DNA of 9,840 nucleotides from Dehalococcoidia bacterium (GTDB lineage: Bacteria > Chloroflexota > Dehalococcoidia > SAR202 > UBA826): assembly GCA_012965485.1 (NCBI GenBank), contig DTSF01000193.1, positions 1 through 9,840 on the forward strand, read 5' to 3'. Of the stretch, positions 7,783-9,840 are shown piece by piece; the first letter of the stretch is position 1; each line of letters opens with the position of its first letter. The notes beneath the pieces are model-generated. The model made no database searches, had not been told where the DNA came from, and was given only the letters and a program-made list of their open reading frames with translations. The translations under genes were made by a program, and so were the position numbers.

Positions 7783-7796
7783 ATATGGAATCAATC

Positions 7797-8795
7797 CTAA
7801 TCTGGGTCGGAGAGAAAGGACATCATACCCCTAAGCTCTTTACCCACTTTTTCTATCTGATGACCCGCATTTTCTTCCCGCAGCCTATTGAATGTCGGCC
7901 TGCCCTCATCGTTTTCCGTGATCCATTCTTTCGCAAATGTGCCATCTTGGATTTCGTCAAGTACCTTTCGCATATTCTTTTTCACATTTTCGTCTACGAC
8001 TGCGGGTCCTCTAGTGTAATCTCCATATTCAGCCGTATCACTCACAGAATATCTCATGTATTCCATACCGCCTTGGTAGAACAAATCCACTATAAGTTTC
8101 AATTCGTGCATACATTCAAAATAAGCGGATTCTGGTTGGTATCCCGCCTCTATCAAAGTCTCAAATGCAGCCTTTACCAAGGCCGCAACTCCGCCACATA
8201 AAACAGCCTGCTCACCAAAAAGATCTGTCTCTGTCTCTTCTTTAAACGTAGTATCCAGCACCCCAGCCCTAGTACAACCTACGCCTCTTGCATAAGCCAG
8301 GCCCAATGCATGAGCATCCCCAGTTGAATCTTGGTGGATTGCAAGTAATGCAGGCACCCCAGAGTCTTTCGTATAAACTTCCCTCATCCTATGCCCAGGT
8401 GCTTTAGGTGCAACCATGGATACGTCGACATTTTCAGGTGGATTTATCGCGTCATAATGTATATTAAAGCCATGGGCAAACATTAAAGTCTTGCCCGGCA
8501 ACAGGTGCGGTAATATGGATTCATTGTAAACTGAAGCTTGAAGATGATCAGGAATCAGTACCATAATAATGTCTGACTGAGCAGAAGCCTCTGCAACTGT
8601 GGCTACCTTTAAGCCTTCCAATTCTGCTTTAGGCCAACTATTACTCCCTTCGTACAGTCCTACACATACATCTACCCCAGAATCCTTCAGATTTAACGCA
8701 TGAGCGTGACCCTGACTACCGTACCCAATAATACCTACAGTCTTGCCCTCTAACAGACTCATGTCTGCATCCGATTCGTAATACATTTTCGCCAT
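7797..8795 (-). CDS. ilvC: Ketol-acid reductoisomerase, class I
   Basis: IlvC performs the Mg-dependent alkyl shift and NAD(P)H reduction of 2-acetolactate and 2-aceto-2-hydroxybutyrate, the second common step to valine, leucine and isoleucine. At 332 residues it is the short class I form. The N-terminal Rossmann domain has GYGSQG (24-29) and a cofactor loop LYEGSNSW (47-54), with Tyr48 where many homologues carry Arg; Ser51 and Ser53 are kept. The catalytic His is H108 in FAHGFNIHY. The C-terminal knotted domain supplies metal ligands D191 and E195 ([12 protein letters not shown]) and E227 and E231 (ECMHELK). The ATG at 8795 has AGGAG (8803-8807) with 7-base spacing, and the gene follows ilvN by 29 bases. 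Cofactor preference (NADPH or NADH) cannot be fixed from sequence alone. Confidence 0.97.
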   Translation of the reverse strand: MAKMYYESDADMSLLEGKTVGIIGYGSQGHAHALNLKDSGVDVCVGLYEGSNSWPKAELEGLKVATVAEASAQSDIIMVLIPDHLQASVYNESILPHLLPGKTLMFAHGFNIHYDAINPPENVDVSMVAPKAPGHRMREVYTKDSGVPALLAIHQDSTGDAHALGLAYARGVGCTRAGVLDTTFKEETETDLFGEQAVLCGGVAALVKAAFETLIEAGYQPESAYFECMHELKLIVDLFYQGGMEYMRYSVSDTAEYGDYTRGPAVVDENVKKNMRKVLDEIQDGTFAKEWITENDEGRPTFNRLREENAGHQIEKVGKELRGMMSFLSDPD

Positions 8796-8824
8796 ATAAA
8801 TTCTCCTAGTACAATATCCTCTGT

Positions 8825-9367
8825 TTAAGATGCATTCTCCAAAATTCTTGGACTGTTCACAGATTTATCTTGCTCAAAAGAAGCCCCTCTACTCATAGCT
8901 ACTGTACCAGTTCTCATCACCTCAAAAACCCCAAAACTATCCAGTAAATCTACGAGTGAATTAACTTTATCCTCATTACCCGTTACTTCAACGATCAAGG
9001 TATCCTGGGAGACGTCTACTATCTTAGCTCGAAATATATCGACAATCTGCATTATTTCACTACGAGTCGCAACATCACATTTAACCCTTATCAAGGCTAG
9101 CTCCCTCGACACCGCGTTTTCTTCAGATATATCGGATACTTTAATGACTTCAACTAACTTGTGCAGGTTCTTAACAACCATTTCAACTGTCTTAGCATCC
9201 CCATCAACTACGAACGTCATTCTAGATAAGCCAGCGGATTCACTCTTCCCGACAGCCAAGCTTGATATGTTGTAACCACGTCTCCTGAACATACTAGATA
9301 TGCGGTTTAGGACACCCGCACGATCCTCAACCAATGCTGTTATTGTGTGTTTTCCTGACGATTTCAA
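8825..9367 (-). CDS. ilvN: Acetohydroxyacid synthase, small (regulatory) subunit, TTG start
   Basis: IlvN activates the catalytic subunit IlvB and mediates valine feedback inhibition. The protein is 180 residues, somewhat longer than the roughly 163-residue enterobacterial IlvH. The N-terminal ACT domain contains [12 protein letters not shown] (13-24) and [10 protein letters not shown] (28-37). G18 and N33 match residues known to form the valine site in this family, and Asp15 takes the place of the enterobacterial Asn. A second ACT-like domain follows, and the protein ends with the family [10 protein letters not shown] block plus a tail of about 19 residues. The start is TTG at 9367, because the next in-frame ATG (M26) would cut into the ACT domain. 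TTG overlaps the ilvB TGA by four bases and has AAGGTG upstream, so translation is probably coupled to ilvB. Confidence 0.95.
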   Translation of the reverse strand: MKSSGKHTITALVEDRAGVLNRISSMFRRRGYNISSLAVGKSESAGLSRMTFVVDGDAKTVEMVVKNLHKLVEVIKVSDISEENAVSRELALIRVKCDVATRSEIMQIVDIFRAKIVDVSQDTLIVEVTGNEDKVNSLVDLLDSFGVFEVMRTGTVAMSRGASFEQDKSVNSPRILENAS

Positions 9368-9840
9368 GTTGTCACCTTCTCTGATATCGGCTCCTCTATC
9401 ATGTCATAAACGGTCATGCCTGATGGAATCATGGGGTATACGTTTTCCTCTTGTTCCACTATGAAATCAACCACCACAGGGCCATCGTGATCCATCGCCT
9501 CAGCAATTGCTGTTTTTACCTGTGTTTTATCCGTAACCCTTATGCCCTTTATGCCATATGCCTCGGCCAAACGAACAAAATCAGGATTGCCCGTGTAGGC
9601 GGTCGAAACATATGAACTATCGAAAAATATTTCTTGCCACTGCCTAACCATGCCCAAAAACCCATTGTTCAATATTGCGAATTTAACTGGCAACCTGTTT
9701 TCGGCAATGGTTGCTAATTCGCAAAGTGTCATTTGGAAGCCGCCATCACCAGCAATAGACCAAACGGTGGAATCAGGGTCAGCAACCTGTGCTCCCATAG
9801 CAGCAGATACTTCATACCCCATAGTTCCTGAACCACCCGA
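9364..9840 (-). CDS. ilvB: Acetohydroxyacid synthase, large (catalytic) subunit, C-terminal part only
   Basis: IlvB is the ThDP-dependent enzyme that condenses pyruvate with pyruvate or 2-ketobutyrate, the first common step of branched-chain synthesis. Only the last 158 residues are present; the frame runs off the right edge of the window. The visible part is the C-terminal ThDP-binding domain. It starts with SGGSGTMGYEVSAAMGAQ, then GDG at residues 31-33 and NN at 58-59 (the GDG...NN diphosphate/Mg motif), then GMVRQWQEIFF and VEQEENVYPMIPSG. LNNGFLGMVRQWQ and the adjacent ilvN point to AHAS rather than pyruvate oxidase or other ThDP enzymes. An internal ATG at 9822 lies within conserved sequence and is not a start. 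The upstream promoter or leader of the operon lies outside the window. Confidence 0.96.
   Translation of the reverse strand, partial: SGGSGTMGYEVSAAMGAQVADPDSTVWSIAGDGGFQMTLCELATIAENRLPVKFAILNNGFLGMVRQWQEIFFDSSYVSTAYTGNPDFVRLAEAYGIKGIRVTDKTQVKTAIAEAMDHDGPVVVDFIVEQEENVYPMIPSGMTVYDMIEEPISEKVTT
9373..9378 (-). promoter_or_regulatory. Ribosome binding site supporting the ilvN TTG start
   Basis: AAGGTG lies inside the last codons of ilvB, 5 bases before the TTG at 9367-9365. Together with the 4-base TTGA overlap, this supports TTG as the true ilvN start and suggests that ribosomes finishing ilvB re-initiate on ilvN. That would help keep the two AHAS subunits in balance. Confidence 0.7.

Larger units (their letters stand above)
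7614..7796 (-). promoter_or_regulatory. ilvC-leuA intergenic region, candidate leader of leuACD
   Basis: This 183-base gap is several times longer than any other in the cluster. In transcript order it contains the start of a possible 40-codon reading frame, a 75-base hairpin (7753 to 7679), a 10-base perfect palindrome ATTTGCAAAT (7668-7677) within GCA-rich sequence, and the strong leuA ribosome site. I could not identify a convincing -35/-10 pair. TTGCAA, inside the palindrome, is followed about 16 bases later by a poor TAAATC. I found no match to a riboswitch or T-box that I recognise. A regulatory role is inferred from position and structure. Confidence 0.45.

Noticed and set aside
7635..7799. 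7-base inverted repeats TAGGATT (7635-7641) and AATCCTA (7793-7799) bracketing the ilvC-leuA gap, as ends of an inserted element
   Set aside because: A 7-base match somewhere in a gap this size is expected by chance. There is no target-site duplication, and one copy overlaps the ilvC stop.
7785..8201. Plus-strand open frame of 138 codons opposite ilvC
   Set aside because: It lies fully antisense to a strongly conserved ilvC apart from a few codons, has no recognisable family, and its composition is that of a reverse-strand shadow.
1..9840. Defence system, mobile element, CRISPR array, phage or tRNA/rRNA gene
   Set aside because: Almost all of the window is taken up by identified housekeeping and biosynthetic genes. 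I saw no transposase, integrase, regularly spaced repeats or tRNA-like cloverleaf.

Overview
This window is a compact stretch of bacterial chromosome carrying housekeeping and biosynthetic genes. I see no mobile element, CRISPR array, tRNA, rRNA or defence gene. Bases 1-3956 hold two plus-strand genes: the 3' part of ftsK (DNA translocase, 5' end outside the window) and a fused AccD-AccA carboxyltransferase gene of fatty acid synthesis. Bases 3978-9840 hold a minus-strand branched-chain amino acid cluster, read from high to low coordinates as ilvB (partial) - ilvN - ilvC - leuA - leuC - leuD. The two blocks converge, with only 21 bases between accDA and leuD.

The biosynthetic cluster is metabolically continuous. 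IlvB and IlvN form acetohydroxyacid synthase. IlvC makes the dihydroxy acids of the valine and isoleucine pathways. LeuA, LeuC and LeuD then take 2-ketoisovalerate towards leucine. The dihydroxyacid dehydratase (ilvD), 3-isopropylmalate dehydrogenase (leuB) and aminotransferase steps are not in view. Most genes in the cluster are 24-63 bases apart or overlap, and each visible start has a plausible Shine-Dalgarno site. The exception is the 183-base ilvC-leuA gap, which can fold in the mRNA sense into a long, almost unbroken hairpin with a branched-chain-rich 40-codon frame laid over it. That gap is the best candidate here for undescribed biology.

The organism is most likely a member of the Chloroflexota (Dehalococcoidia or SAR202-like lineage). 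The reasons are the ilvBNC-leuACD order, a lineage-type insert in the FtsK alpha/beta region, and an AccD-AccA fusion. This is inference from remembered family patterns, not from a search. The DNA leans AT-rich, and codon use looks uniform by eye, so I see no sign of recent transfer.
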